Counted from the stretch's first letter, positions 31,969 through 45,268 are shown. The stretch: DNA of 64,000 nt from Paracoccaceae bacterium (GCA_029938175.1 JAPYON010000001.1:1-64000); one strand, 5' to 3'. The notes: generated by a model not told the origin, from the letters alone. Made by a program: numbers and translations.

Positions 31969-32169
31969 CTACAACCCCCAGCGATCGGCGATCATGTGCC
32001 AGTTTAGCACCGCAGGCATAAACCCCGGGTTGCCGTTATAAAGCGGTTTCGTTTCAAAGATGAGGTCGTCAAACGCCGTGCGCCCCTCGTTATTGCCCAA
32101 AATTTTATGCGCCAGCCAATTGCCGAAATAACGCGCGCGCCACGCCCGACCCGCAATATCCCATGGCAT
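31969..32169 (-). pseudogene. C-terminal fragment resembling an FAD-dependent oxidoreductase
   Basis: RYFGNWLAHKILGNNEGRTAFDDLIFETKPLYNGNPGFMPAVLNWHMIADRWGL; no FAD-binding N-terminus nearby. Confidence 0.5.
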
Positions 32170-32195
32170 AATACAAGCCCTCGCGTTACAATCCG

Positions 32196-32850
32196 TTAGC
32201 TGTGAAGGGCTTGGTCGAGGTGTTTTGGCGAGGGGTGGCCTTGGTTACCGCCTCTAAACCCGCGATGTTCGGTCAGGCGTTGAGTTATACACGCGAAAGC
32301 GTTGCTGCTGGTTTCGAGAATCTTGTCGAAATATAACGAGAAGAAGCGGTTAACGGGATTGTGAGTAACGAAAAAGCTTACATCCTCGGCAACCTGTGGC
32401 CGCGTTAACGCACTATTAACCAATGCTCCCTTGGAGTGGATGTTAACCGGATCGGCATAAGTCTCACCGTGGTCGGGATGATACAGAACGTTCTTGATAT
32501 ACGTCGCGCCCACCTTAAGCGTTAAGATCGTGTTGATCGGTTGATCTTTGGTCGAGAAGAACCGCAAGGTTTCCTCGATTTTAGACCGGCATTTCCGCCA
32601 AGGTTGCCACCGGATCGCGCAGAACGGCAAGTGCATGAAGGCTTTGGTTAATGGCTTCTTCATCTCCGCGATGGCGCGAACTATCGTCTGCATTTGAGTG
32701 AATATTAACTGCAGCGGAATGCTCTTCCGCATGATCCAGATAAAAGAACAGGTTTTTCGGATAAGTGCTGCCGCATTTCGTGGTCGGCCGGTATTAAACC
32801 GAAGCGCTTCGCAACGTCAGCATCCGCTGCGCCGGAGTCCAGCTTACGGG
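32196..32850 (-). pseudogene. Degenerate sulfotransferase-like gene
   Basis: LKVGATYIKNVLYHPDHGETYADPVNIHSKGALVNSALTRPQVAEDVSFFVTHNPVNRFFSLYFDKIL, with out-of-frame continuation upstream. Confidence 0.5.
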
Positions 32851-32888
32851 TTTGCGAAACTTTTGCAAAACGCCTTGATCATTTCTGC

Positions 32889-33293
32889 TTATTCGTCGTC
32901 TTGGTCCAGATCACGGCGGACCTCGTCTGAATCCAGTAGGCGTTGGGTTTCATCCATTTGGTCATAACTGTGGTCAGCCAGAAACTTCAGTTCTGGGGCG
33001 TGTTTCAGCTTTAATCCTTTGGTAACCAAATGACGAAGCTCGCCCTGATTCCGGTTAAGCGCCTCAATCACGCTGTCCGTGTTTATCCCGCCAAGTGGCA
33101 GGGCAAATACAATCGCGTTACGTAAGTCAGGGGAAATTCGCACCTCGCCGATAGTCACGGAAACATGCGCCAGCTCGTCGTCGTGCAGCTCGCTACGCAA
33201 CATAATGTCGGATAATTTACGCCGGATCAGTTCGCCCACGCGAAGCTGTCGTTGCGATGGGCCCGCGCCCGCACTGAATCTTTTCTTTGCCAT
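32889..33293 (-). CDS. rbfA: Ribosome-binding factor A
   Basis: SQRQLRVGELIRRKLSDIMLR...VTIGEVRISPDLRNAIVFALPL. Confidence 0.94.
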   Translation of the reverse strand: MAKKRFSAGAGPSQRQLRVGELIRRKLSDIMLRSELHDDELAHVSVTIGEVRISPDLRNAIVFALPLGGINTDSVIEALNRNQGELRHLVTKGLKLKHAPELKFLADHSYDQMDETQRLLDSDEVRRDLDQDDE

Positions 33294-33395
33294 AGCCTCT
33301 ATTCCCCCCAGATTGTGCGCGAGTCAAGCCATCGCCTCTTTGCATTGCGCTAATTGAACGCTAAACCTGTGAACGAACAGTTAATGAGGGCAGAT

Positions 33396-34208
33396 ATGAC
33401 CGAAACTACAGGCATCGCAGTTGCAGGCGCATCGGGCCGTATGGGCAGGATGTTGATTCAAGCAATCGACGAAAATGAGGCCTCGCATCTTGCGGGTGTT
33501 ACCGAACGTCCGGGCCACGACTGGATTGATCGCGATTTGGGCGAATGTTTAGGCGGCGCGCCGAACGGTATTACGGTGGTTGACGATCTACTGGAAATCG
33601 TCGGACATAGCCACGCGTTGGTTGATTTCACCTCGCCCGAAGCGACAGTTTCGAACTCGGCACTGGCGGCGCAGGCTCGGATTACGCATGTCATCGGAAC
33701 CACCGGTCTGGAAGACGAACATTTGGCTAAAATCGCGGCGGCAGCACGACATGCGATTGTCGTCCGTGCAGGAAATATGAGCCTCGGCGTAAACTTGTTA
33801 ACGGTTTTGACTCGCAAAGTCGCTGCAGCGCTGGATATGGATTTTGATATCGAGATTGTCGAAATGCATCACAAACATAAAATTGATGCCCCATCAGGCA
33901 CAGCTTTAATGTTAGGCAAAGCGGCAGCTGAAGGGCGCAGTGTCAATCTGGACGAAGTTTCAGATCGCGGGCGTGACGGCGAGACCGGAGCACGTAAACG
34001 TGGTGACATCGGTTTCGTATCCATGCGTGGCGGGGACGTTGTCGGAGAACATGACGTAATTTTCGCGGGCGAAGGAGAGCGGATCATCTTGCGCCATATT
34101 GCTGGCGGCCGCATGATATTTGCACACGGTGCCATCAAAGCGGCCTTATGGGGCCAAACACAAAAGCCCGGTGAATACACTATGCTGGATGTGCTTGGCC
34201 TTGATTAG
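33396..34208 (+). CDS. dapB: 4-hydroxy-tetrahydrodipicolinate reductase
   Basis: [37 protein letters not shown]. Confidence 0.96.
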   Translation: MTETTGIAVAGASGRMGRMLIQAIDENEASHLAGVTERPGHDWIDRDLGECLGGAPNGITVVDDLLEIVGHSHALVDFTSPEATVSNSALAAQARITHVIGTTGLEDEHLAKIAAAARHAIVVRAGNMSLGVNLLTVLTRKVAAALDMDFDIEIVEMHHKHKIDAPSGTALMLGKAAAEGRSVNLDEVSDRGRDGETGARKRGDIGFVSMRGGDVVGEHDVIFAGEGERIILRHIAGGRMIFAHGAIKAALWGQTQKPGEYTMLDVLGLD

Positions 34209-34210
34209 GG

Positions 34211-34470
34211 CTATTCGCCGGTGCGCTGACAAATAATCGAGAACGCAACACGAACCAGGGCGCCGCCCAGAAAACCGCCTTCGATTGCCAGAACCCACGA
34301 TACTCCGCCGGTGGCCACCACGATTAACGTGTGCAGCAACGCCACCAAGGACGCCGGTAACGACGTTGCCAAGCAAGCCCATCGAGTGCTCTTCCATAAA
34401 TTGTGAAGAAAAGACGCCGCCGCCAATACCGCATAGTGCGCTAATTACAAATAAGATCGCTTCGAAACCC
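34211..34470 (-). pseudogene. Small membrane protein (GlsB/YeaQ-like glycine-rich), apparently frameshifted
   Basis: EAILFVISALCGIGGGVFSSQFMEEHSMGLLGNVVTGVLGGV in one frame continues as LLHTLIVVATGGVSWVLAIEGGFLGGALVRVAFSIICQRTGE* in another. Confidence 0.4.
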
Positions 34471-34625
34471 TTGTTGGTTAGTTTTATAGTTAGTTTCGCC
34501 CCTTAGTATTTCTATACTAATTTTCGGTATTCCCAAAGGGACGCTTTCACCGGCCGGACGCTGCGTTAGTAATTGCTTTGTCATAGGAAATTGGGCAGTC
34601 TTTGTGGGAATTTTCTAGAGGGCGG

Positions 34626-35453
34626 ATGATGTCATATCTTAACGGTATTTTTGGAGTTTCAGGTAAAGTTGCGTTGGTAACAGGGGGAGCCACGGGGATT
34701 GGCCGGATGATTGCCGAGGCACTGGTGTGCGGTGGCGCGCACGTGGTGATTGCTAGCCGAAAGGGACAGGCATGCGAGGTCGTCGCTGCCGAACTTAATG
34801 CGCTGGATGCCAGCGGATCGGCTGAGGGGTTTACTGGCGACGTTGGATCAGAAGCGGCGATCGAATCGTTAACCGCTGCCGTTAAATCCCGCACAGACAA
34901 ACTGCACATACTCGTTAACAATGCTGGAATTACTTGGGGCGGTCCGTATAATTCCTTTCCGCATAAAGCTTGGGAAAAGGTGATGAATGTTAACGTCGCC
35001 GGGATGTTTACCCTTACTCGCAACCTTACCGAATTGCTGGGGTCCGCAGCGACCGATACGGATCCTTCTCGGATTATTAACATCGGCTCGATAATGGGAA
35101 CCGTGCCGCTGGCCGAAGGCACCTATTCTTATTCGGCATCCAAAGCTGCCGTACATCATCTGACAAAAATTCTAGCGTCCGAACTGGCCTCAAAAAACAT
35201 TACCGTTAACGCCTTTGCGCCTGGTCCCTTTCCTTCGAAAATGACTGCCTTTGCGATTGGCAGCGGTGAGGGGCAGGCCAAGGTCGGAGCGAATGTCCCG
35301 ATTGGGCGCGTTGGTTCGTCCGAAGATATCGCTGGTGCCACGTTGTTCCTTTGCGGGCGTGGAGGGGCTTACACGTCCGGTGCAATTATTCCACTAGACG
35401 GTGGAATGAACGCTCAAGGACCAACCAACCTGTTTGCGAACGCGTTAACATGA
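34626..35453 (+). CDS. SDR-family oxidoreductase
   Basis: VALVTGGATGIGRMIAEAL; YSYSASKAAVHHLTKILA. Confidence 0.92.
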   Translation: MMSYLNGIFGVSGKVALVTGGATGIGRMIAEALVCGGAHVVIASRKGQACEVVAAELNALDASGSAEGFTGDVGSEAAIESLTAAVKSRTDKLHILVNNAGITWGGPYNSFPHKAWEKVMNVNVAGMFTLTRNLTELLGSAATDTDPSRIINIGSIMGTVPLAEGTYSYSASKAAVHHLTKILASELASKNITVNAFAPGPFPSKMTAFAIGSGEGQAKVGANVPIGRVGSSEDIAGATLFLCGRGGAYTSGAIIPLDGGMNAQGPTNLFANALT

Positions 35454-36199
35454 CGTTTGCCGGCAAAACCGTCCTAATAACAGGCGCATCCGGTGGATTT
35501 GGTTCAGCGACAGCAAGAATGTTCGCGGATGCGGGTGCAAATTTGGTGCTGGGAGATATTTCTGCGGATGAGCTGGGGGTTGGTTTTGTTGGCAATGTCG
35601 CGATGCTGGTCGGAGATGTTCGCGACCCTTCGTATAGTAACGATTTGGTTAATCTGTCGCTAGATCGGTTCGGAACGCTCGACGTTGCTATCAACAATGC
35701 TGGAATCGTTCACGATTATGCAAAAATTCCCGACTTGCCTGAAGATGTCTGCCGAAAGATTGTGGATGTTAACCTTTTGGGAGTTTTTTGGGCGTTGCAG
35801 GCGCAACTTCCGGTGATGGCGGAACAATTTGCCAAGAACGGAAATAGTTGCGCAATTGTTAACGTCGCTTCGGTCGCCGGACTGCGTGGTGCGCCTTGGC
35901 TGGCCATCTACGGTGCCGCGAAACACGGTATCGTTGGGCTTACCAAGTCCGCCGCGCTGGAATATGCCCGCAAAGGCATCCGCGTTAACGCCGTTTGCCC
36001 CAGCTTTGCGGCAACACCCATGGCGGGTGACGCGCTTCACGATCCCGAAGCCGCTGCGAACATGACGCGGGGCATTCCAATGCGACGGCTCGCAACGGTT
36101 AACGAAGTAGTTCAGGCGATCTTTTGGGCGACCGATCCTGCGAACAGCTTTTTGACCGGCCAAACGGTGGCGATCGACGGTGGGCTGGGGGCGCTCTAA
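35450..36199 (+). CDS. SDR-family oxidoreductase
   Basis: VLITGASGGFGSATARMF; AIYGAAKHGIVGLTKSAA; ATGA overlap with upstream SDR. Confidence 0.92.
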   Translation: MTFAGKTVLITGASGGFGSATARMFADAGANLVLGDISADELGVGFVGNVAMLVGDVRDPSYSNDLVNLSLDRFGTLDVAINNAGIVHDYAKIPDLPEDVCRKIVDVNLLGVFWALQAQLPVMAEQFAKNGNSCAIVNVASVAGLRGAPWLAIYGAAKHGIVGLTKSAALEYARKGIRVNAVCPSFAATPMAGDALHDPEAAANMTRGIPMRRLATVNEVVQAIFWATDPANSFLTGQTVAIDGGLGAL

Positions 36200-36221
36200 C
36201 CTGCCGTAGCGTCCTCCGTGA

Positions 36222-38939
<2,718 letters not shown>

Positions 38940-38943
<4 letters not shown>

Positions 38944-39908
38944 GGCAAATTGTTCATAATTCCAACCAGTTCTGCAGCGATCGCTGGTTCGGACATGGCG
39001 TGCCCTGCCCTGACCAGCCAAAATTTCGATTTCGGCCAAAGCCGGTGCAGACTGTGCGCGGTGTGAGGCGGGCAAATCATGTCATATCGACCTTGGACGA
39101 TATACCCCGGAATATGTTGAATTTTGTGCATGTCGGCGAAAATCTGACCGTCCTCGCGAAGAAACCCTTTGTGGGTGAAATAGTGATTTTCGATTAGAGA
39201 AAACGCTTTGGCATAAGGCGCGAGAACACGCCCACCGTGGCCTTTGGAATCAAGCGTCGCCAACGCGTTTTCCCATGCAGCCCATGCCCGAGAAAATCGA
39301 ATAACCTCGGCGTCAATCTTGCCAAAAAGGCGTGCACGATAGGCAGCGATCAGGTCGTGACGTTCGCCTAGCGGTACCATGTCGTTGAATTTCTGCCATG
39401 CTTCTGGCCAGAACTTCCCTGCCCCGCCACCGTAAAACCAGTCCAGCTCGGCCTGAGTCATTGTAAATATACCACGCAGAACCAGTGCGTTAACGCGGGA
39501 AGAATGGGTTTGGGCATACAGCAACGATAGCGTCGCGCCCCATGACCCGCCAAAAACGGTCCATTTCGAAATACCGAGAGTGTCGCGGATAACCTCTATA
39601 TCGTCGATTAAATCCCATGTCGTATTGTTTTCCACACTGGCATGTGGCGTCGAGCGCCCGCATCCGCGTTGGTCAAACAGGATCACGCGATACCGGTCGG
39701 GGTCAAAAAACCGGCGCATCGCTGGACTGCATCCACCACCTGGGCCGCCATGCAGGACGACAACTGGTTCGCCGTCTTCGCGGCCGGATTGTTCTAAGTA
39801 AATCGCGTGCCCACCACTGACCTCCAACGTCTGCGTGTCGAACGCATCGCGGGCGGAGTACAGAGTGCGACGAGGGTTTTCGTCTTTATGGCTCGCATGT
39901 TCTAACAT
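38940..39908 (-). CDS. pip: Proline iminopeptidase
   Basis: VVLHGGPGGGCSPAMRRFFDPDRYRVILFDQRGCGRSTPHA; GGSWGATLSLLYAQ. Confidence 0.94.
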
Positions 39909-39956
39909 ATATGCTCTATTAGTTAATCATTCGTCCCAACATGGCAGGTAGAAAAG

Positions 39957-40709
39957 ATGAGTGCAACGCAAACAGCCGTTACGGTCGATCCGGCCGAAAT
40001 TGCTAAATTTGAAGCAATGGCCGCCGAATGGTGGGATCCCAAAGGGAAATTCAAGCCGCTGCATAAAATGAATCCGATCCGATTGAAGTACCTTGTGCAA
40101 CAGATTTGCGCCGAATTCGGGCGCGATCCGGACTCATTACGCCCGTTTGAGGGGCTGCGCCTGTTGGATATCGGTTGCGGTGGTGGGTTATTGTCTGAAC
40201 CGATGGCGCGACTCGGGGCTACAGTTATTGGTGCGGACGCAGCGGCGGGGAACATTCCGGTGGCGCAGTTGCACGCAGAGCAGTCTGGTCTGGATATCGA
40301 CTATCGCAACGAAACCGCCGAAGGGTTAGCGGCGGACGGCGAACAATTCGATATCGTATTGAACATGGAAGTGGTCGAGCATGTGGCCGACACTCTGGCA
40401 TACCTAACCGCTTGTCGCCAATTGCTGAAGCCAGGCGGGTTGATGTTGTGTTCGACGCTCAACCGCAATCCCAAAAGTTATATGGCAGCAATTATCGGGG
40501 CCGAGGTTATCATGCGCTGGCTGCCGCGCGGCACACATGAGTGGCACAAATTCATCACTCCAGATGAACTGTTCGCGCTGATCTCGAACGCGGGGTTAAA
40601 GCCTGTAGATCGCAAGGGGTTCGTTTTCAACCCAATCTTATGGTCGTGGTCTATTTCGGATCAGGATTTGTCAGTCAACTATGTTACGGCTAGCATTAAG
40701 CCAGAATAA
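39957..40709 (+). CDS. ubiG: 3-demethylubiquinol 3-O-methyltransferase
   Basis: [46 protein letters not shown]. Confidence 0.95.
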   Translation: MSATQTAVTVDPAEIAKFEAMAAEWWDPKGKFKPLHKMNPIRLKYLVQQICAEFGRDPDSLRPFEGLRLLDIGCGGGLLSEPMARLGATVIGADAAAGNIPVAQLHAEQSGLDIDYRNETAEGLAADGEQFDIVLNMEVVEHVADTLAYLTACRQLLKPGGLMLCSTLNRNPKSYMAAIIGAEVIMRWLPRGTHEWHKFITPDELFALISNAGLKPVDRKGFVFNPILWSWSISDQDLSVNYVTASIKPE

Positions 40710-41159
40710 TTAGTCTTCGCTGGCAAGCAACATCCGAAGGTCACGTAGTATCGGCAACGCAGCGCGGATTTTTTCCGAACCCAGGTGCTCTATTGTATCG
40801 TCAAAAACCGGTGCGATGGCGCGAACGGCCTCGTCGCGGGCGGCGTGTCCTGCTGGACTGATGGTCACGAATTTTCGCCGCGCGTCATCCCAATCTGGAC
40901 GGATATGAACGTATCCAGCGGTCTCGAGCTTCGATAACGTGTTGGTCATTGCGCCCTTGGTTACGTGGAATATCCGCGCCAGTTGGGCGGGCGTTTTCTC
41001 ACCACCCAATCGGGAGAAATGGTTTAAGACGGTGAAGTGCGATAGCTCCATTCCTTTTGGTAATGCACGGCTAAAACGGGTTCGCGCCATTTGCTCTACA
41101 GCAGAAATTTCGCTGAAAAGGGCAATTGCGAGTGGGTCGTTTGATGGTTTATCTGACAT
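40710..41159 (-). CDS. MarR-family transcriptional regulator
   Basis: LARIFHVTKGAMTNTLSKLETAGYVHIRPDWDDARRKFV. Confidence 0.9.
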   Translation of the reverse strand: MSDKPSNDPLAIALFSEISAVEQMARTRFSRALPKGMELSHFTVLNHFSRLGGEKTPAQLARIFHVTKGAMTNTLSKLETAGYVHIRPDWDDARRKFVTISPAGHAARDEAVRAIAPVFDDTIEHLGSEKIRAALPILRDLRMLLASED

Positions 41160-41995
41160 TACGCCTCGGGTGGTTCGTATTCTCGATCATGGAGCAGCGA
41201 AGGAATTTTCGCGCGGGCCTTGGCAACATCGTTAAAGTCCAAATCGACAAAAGTCACGCCTTGCGTTTTGCCACCGTCCGCCAAAACGTCGCCCCAAGGC
41301 GAAATTGCGAGCGAGTGCCCATAAGTTTCGCGGCGCGGCTCTCGGCCCCAATCATGGGTACCACATTGGGCCGGAGCCAAAACAAAATACCCGTTTTCGA
41401 TGGCGCGAGCACGCAGCAAGGTGTGCCAATGTGCGCGACCCGTCGGGACTGTGAACGCTGCGGGAACGGTCAGAATTTCGGCTCCGGACTGTGCAAGTTG
41501 ACGGTAAAGATCGGGAAAGCGTATGTCGTAACAGATCGTCATACCGATGTTGGCAAAGTCGGTTTTCACTAGCATGGCTTTAGTTCCTGCGCGATAGGCC
41601 GAAGATTCGCGATAAACCTCGCCATTGCCCAGATCGACATCGAACATATGGATTTTGTCGTAGCTGGCAGCGATTTCGCCCATCGGGGTGATCAAGAACG
41701 AACGATTTGCAAAGCGATCGTCTGGGTCTTGGGTTTTAAGCCCAAGTGAGCCGATCAACAGCCAGACTTCCAATTCCTTTGCCAGCACTCGCATGCGGGC
41801 CAGCGTCGGATCGTCTGCCTCGGTATGCAAGACCTCGGCCTGCTGTTTCCGGCTTGGCGAAATAATGTTGGTGGTTTCTGGCGTCAGGATAAACTGTGCG
41901 CCGCCCGCGTGCGCCTCGCGAATATACCCCTCAACAAGGCGCATATTGGCCGCTGGATCGTTGCTTGACGTAAGCTGAACCAGTGCAATTTTCAT
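41159..41995 (-). CDS. Carbon-nitrogen hydrolase (Nit-like amidase)
   Basis: IALVQLTSSNDPAANM; IGMTICYDIRFPDLYRQLAQSGAEILTVPAAFT. Confidence 0.93.
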   Translation of the reverse strand: MKIALVQLTSSNDPAANMRLVEGYIREAHAGGAQFILTPETTNIISPSRKQQAEVLHTEADDPTLARMRVLAKELEVWLLIGSLGLKTQDPDDRFANRSFLITPMGEIAASYDKIHMFDVDLGNGEVYRESSAYRAGTKAMLVKTDFANIGMTICYDIRFPDLYRQLAQSGAEILTVPAAFTVPTGRAHWHTLLRARAIENGYFVLAPAQCGTHDWGREPRRETYGHSLAISPWGDVLADGGKTQGVTFVDLDFNDVAKARAKIPSLLHDREYEPPEA

Positions 41996-41997
41996 GT

Positions 41998-42252
41998 TTA
42001 GGCCAGCATCCTGTCGAGAAGATCGTCGCCTTCAAGTTCGAATAACTCGTCGCAACCGCCGATTGGCTTGCCGTCAATGAAAATCTGCGGGACAGTGCGG
42101 CCACCGTTGCTTCGCTGGGCCATCTCGGTACGTTTGTCGGGGCTCATCATTACGTCGTATTCTGCGAACTCGACACCCTTTTTATTTAAAAGGCGTTTCG
42201 CGGCAACGCAAAAGCCGCAGATAGGGGTGGTATAAATTTCGACGGGTTTCAT
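41998..42252 (-). CDS. grxC: Glutaredoxin 3
   Basis: 84 aa; EIYTTPICGFCVAAKRLLNKKGV; RTVPQIFIDGKPIGGCDEL. Confidence 0.94.
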   Translation of the reverse strand: MKPVEIYTTPICGFCVAAKRLLNKKGVEFAEYDVMMSPDKRTEMAQRSNGGRTVPQIFIDGKPIGGCDELFELEGDDLLDRMLA

Positions 42253-42295
42253 GCCGATGCTCCATAATTAGTGTTTCGTCCGTCTATATAGGAAC

Positions 42296-42763
42296 TTAAC
42301 CGTCTCGTGCAACGCGAGCGAGGACAAGAACGTCGATTCTTTGCGTGCTTGCCGTGCGGAGGGCCTGCGCACAGGCGGAAAGCGTTGCTCCCGTTGTCAT
42401 CACGTCATCGATTAACAGTATGTTTTTCTGGACTTCTCGACGGTTATGGGCGGCCAACGCTCCTCGTTGGTTCTCGAACCTCTCTCTCCGCGTCAAACCG
42501 TCTTGGATCGACGTGGCCTTGGTGCGGATGAGTAAATCAGGGATTTTCGGGGTGCTCGAAAGCGCCGTAAGTGTCGCAAATCGTACCGGATATAAACGCC
42601 GTATCCACCTAGAAATCGGCGCAAAGGCACCGTGTTCGGTTAGTTCTGAACAAGTCAGGCAGCGCGGGGGGGGGTAGATCGTGTTAAGCAACACGCTCTT
42701 TCCCTTGGAGACGAAGCGAGTTAGGTGTTTCAACGAGAGGATTTCTGAATATGCAGACACCAC
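42296..42763 (-). pseudogene. ComF-family phosphoribosyltransferase with internal deletion
   Basis: N-terminal YPPPRCLTCSEL fused to C-terminal PDLLIRTKATSIQDGLTRRERFENQRGAL...ILLIDDVMTTGATLSACAQALRT; expected central part missing. Confidence 0.7.
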
Positions 42764-43596
42764 CAGACCTTTTTGACCGCGGGCTATTGAGCATGCGCCG
42801 TGTGCGGGCGGCCGGTTTTGGCGCAGAAGGGGAATTCCTACACGTCGAGATTGCCGACCAAGTGTCAGAAAGACTGCAAGAGGTTAATAAATCGTTTCAA
42901 TCCGCTGCCATAATCGGTCCAAAGGCTGAATTGTGGGTGGAAGCACTTGGGAATCCGGCATTTCGGGCCTATGTAGACGGCGAAGTGCTCGACTTGCAAG
43001 AGTCCTCGCTTGATTTGGTGGTCCACGGGTTGGCCTTGCATTGGGCGAACGATCCGGTTGGGCAGCTGGTACAAATGCGGCGTGCGCTAAAGCCGGACGG
43101 GTTGATGATAGCGGCAATGTTTGGAGGGCAAACCCTTAACGAATTGCGAACTGCGTTGGCCGAAGCGGAAACCGAGTTCGAGGGTGGTTTGTCCCCGCGT
43201 ATCGCTCCGATGGGTGAAATCCGAGACCTTGGCGGGCTGATCCAACGGGCCGGTTTGGCCCTTCCGGTCGCCGATTCCGTTAATCTGACGGTAACTTACG
43301 AAACACCACTACATTTGATGCAGGATTTGCGGGCGATGGGGGAAACCAATGTCATGCACGCGCGGAGAAAAACGCCGATGCGGCGCAAAACGTTGATGCG
43401 AGCGATGGATATCTATACGGAATACTTTGCGGAACCCGACGGACGTGTCCCTGCTACATTCGAGATCGTGTTCCTGACCGGGTGGGCCCCGTCCGAGACG
43501 CAGCAAAAATCGCTGCGGCCCGGTTCAGCGAAGGCGAGACTCGCCGACGCTTTGCAGGTGCCCGAACGTAGCGCGGGCGACAAAGCGAAGAATTAG
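42751..43596 (+). CDS. SAM-dependent methyltransferase (BioC/NDUFAF5-like)
   Basis: LDLVVHGLALHWANDPVGQLVQMRRALKPDGLMIAAMFGGQTLNELR. Confidence 0.85.
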   Translation: MQTPPDLFDRGLLSMRRVRAAGFGAEGEFLHVEIADQVSERLQEVNKSFQSAAIIGPKAELWVEALGNPAFRAYVDGEVLDLQESSLDLVVHGLALHWANDPVGQLVQMRRALKPDGLMIAAMFGGQTLNELRTALAEAETEFEGGLSPRIAPMGEIRDLGGLIQRAGLALPVADSVNLTVTYETPLHLMQDLRAMGETNVMHARRKTPMRRKTLMRAMDIYTEYFAEPDGRVPATFEIVFLTGWAPSETQQKSLRPGSAKARLADALQVPERSAGDKAKN

Positions 43597-44177
43597 TCTT
43601 CGGCTTCTTCCTTAGCAGGCGCTGGTTTGCTTGAGTTGGAGGAAACGCCAACCTGTGCGGCGCGTAACAAACGGTCGCCAATTGCGAAACCCGACGCCAT
43701 AACCTGAATGATCGTGCCTTTTGTGGTGCTTGGTACCGGTGCTTCGAACATTGCCTGATGCAGTTTCGGATTAAACTTGTCGCCGACTTCCGGAGCAACC
43801 GTCAGAATTTTGTGCTTCTCAAAGACCGACAGCAATTCGCGCAATGTCAGTTCTAGACCTTCGGTCAAAGACTTGTGATGCTCGCGAAGGTCATCGTCAA
43901 TGTTTTCCAGCGCACGCTCCAAATTGTCCTGCACCGACAGAAGGTCGCGGGCAAGCTTGGTTCCGCCGTACACCTCGGCATCGCGGCGATCACGCTCGGA
44001 ACGTTTTCGAAGGTTTTCGGTTTCCGCGAAAGCACGCAAAAGGCGGTCCTTTAGCTGATCGCGCTCCTTGATTACGGAATCTATGTCGGGCATTGCCAGA
44101 ACGTTTTCTTCCAGATCCAGCTCTTCTTCGGACTCATCGATATCGTCCAGAAACCCGTTTTCTTTTTCGTTACTCAT
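43593..44177 (-). CDS. grpE: Nucleotide exchange factor GrpE
   Basis: AFAETENLRKRSERDRRDAEVYGGTKLARDLLSVQDNLERAL. Confidence 0.94.
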   Translation of the reverse strand: MSNEKENGFLDDIDESEEELDLEENVLAMPDIDSVIKERDQLKDRLLRAFAETENLRKRSERDRRDAEVYGGTKLARDLLSVQDNLERALENIDDDLREHHKSLTEGLELTLRELLSVFEKHKILTVAPEVGDKFNPKLHQAMFEAPVPSTTKGTIIQVMASGFAIGDRLLRAAQVGVSSNSSKPAPAKEEAED

Positions 44178-44194
44178 CTTACTTACCTTCTTGT

Positions 44195-45256
44195 TCAAGT
44201 CCGGCGGGACATTAATCGACCCACCAGCTGCGCGGTATAATCTACGATCGGAACGATCCGGCCATAATTCAGCCTTGTCGGTCCGATCACGCCTACCGCG
44301 CCAATAATTTTTCGCTCAGCGTTCATATAAGGGGAAACCACCAAAGAGGAACCCGAAAGTGAGAAAAGTTTGTTCTCTGAGCCAATAAAAATGCGGACTC
44401 CGTCTCCTTCTTCGGTCAAATCCAGCAATTGCGCCATATCACGCTTGCGTTCAAGGTCGTCAAACAGCTGCCGGATGCGTTCCAGATCTTGCTCGGTAGC
44501 ACCATCTTCGACCAAATTCGCGCGGCCCCGAACGATAAGGCGGTCTCGACCGTCCTGCTCGTCCACCCAAATCGCCAGCCCGTCTTTGATCAGGCTTTGC
44601 GATAAGCGGTCGAGTTCTTGGCGATTTCGCTCAATTTCGCGTGTCACCACGCTCTGCATTTGTGAAACGGTGTGACCTTCGAGAATCGCGTTCAGAAAAT
44701 TAGCCGCCTCGCGCATAGCAGACTGTGTTAGCCCGGTTGGCGGTGTAAAAAGGCGGTTTTCTACCTGTCCGTCGGCGGTGACTAATACCACAAGCGCCTT
44801 TTCGGACGACAATGCCACGAATTCTAAGTGCTTTATCGGGGATTCCGTTTTTGGTGTCAGGACGAGGCTCGCACCATGGGTCAGACCCGACAACATATTG
44901 CCGACCTTGTCCATCATGCCGCCAATATCTGGTTCGTTACTGTCAAGCGAGCGCTCTATTTCACGTTGTTCGGAATCGGAAACGGAACCAACCTCAAGCA
45001 ACCCATCCACGAACATCCTAAGGCCCACCTGTGTTGGAATACGGCCAGCGGATGTGTGCGGAGAGCCCAGAAGATCGAGCCGTTCAAGGTCGCTCATAAC
45101 ATTGCGAATGGTGGCGGGCGAGACTCTCTCGGTTAGTGCTTTTGTAAGGGTTTTAGAGCCGACAGGATCACCGGTTTCCAGATATGATTCCACCACTTGT
45201 CGGAAAACCTCGCGGCTGCGGTTGGTCAGATCTGAAAGCGGAGTGGTTTGGGTCAT
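44195..45256 (-). CDS. hrcA: Heat-inducible transcription repressor HrcA
   Basis: FRQVVESYLETGDPVGSKTLTKAL...SPATIRNVMSDLE; GVIGPTRLNYGRIVPIVDY. Confidence 0.95.
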   Translation of the reverse strand: MTQTTPLSDLTNRSREVFRQVVESYLETGDPVGSKTLTKALTERVSPATIRNVMSDLERLDLLGSPHTSAGRIPTQVGLRMFVDGLLEVGSVSDSEQREIERSLDSNEPDIGGMMDKVGNMLSGLTHGASLVLTPKTESPIKHLEFVALSSEKALVVLVTADGQVENRLFTPPTGLTQSAMREAANFLNAILEGHTVSQMQSVVTREIERNRQELDRLSQSLIKDGLAIWVDEQDGRDRLIVRGRANLVEDGATEQDLERIRQLFDDLERKRDMAQLLDLTEEGDGVRIFIGSENKLFSLSGSSLVVSPYMNAERKIIGAVGVIGPTRLNYGRIVPIVDYTAQLVGRLMSRRT

Positions 45257-45268
45257 GTTTAAGCACCT

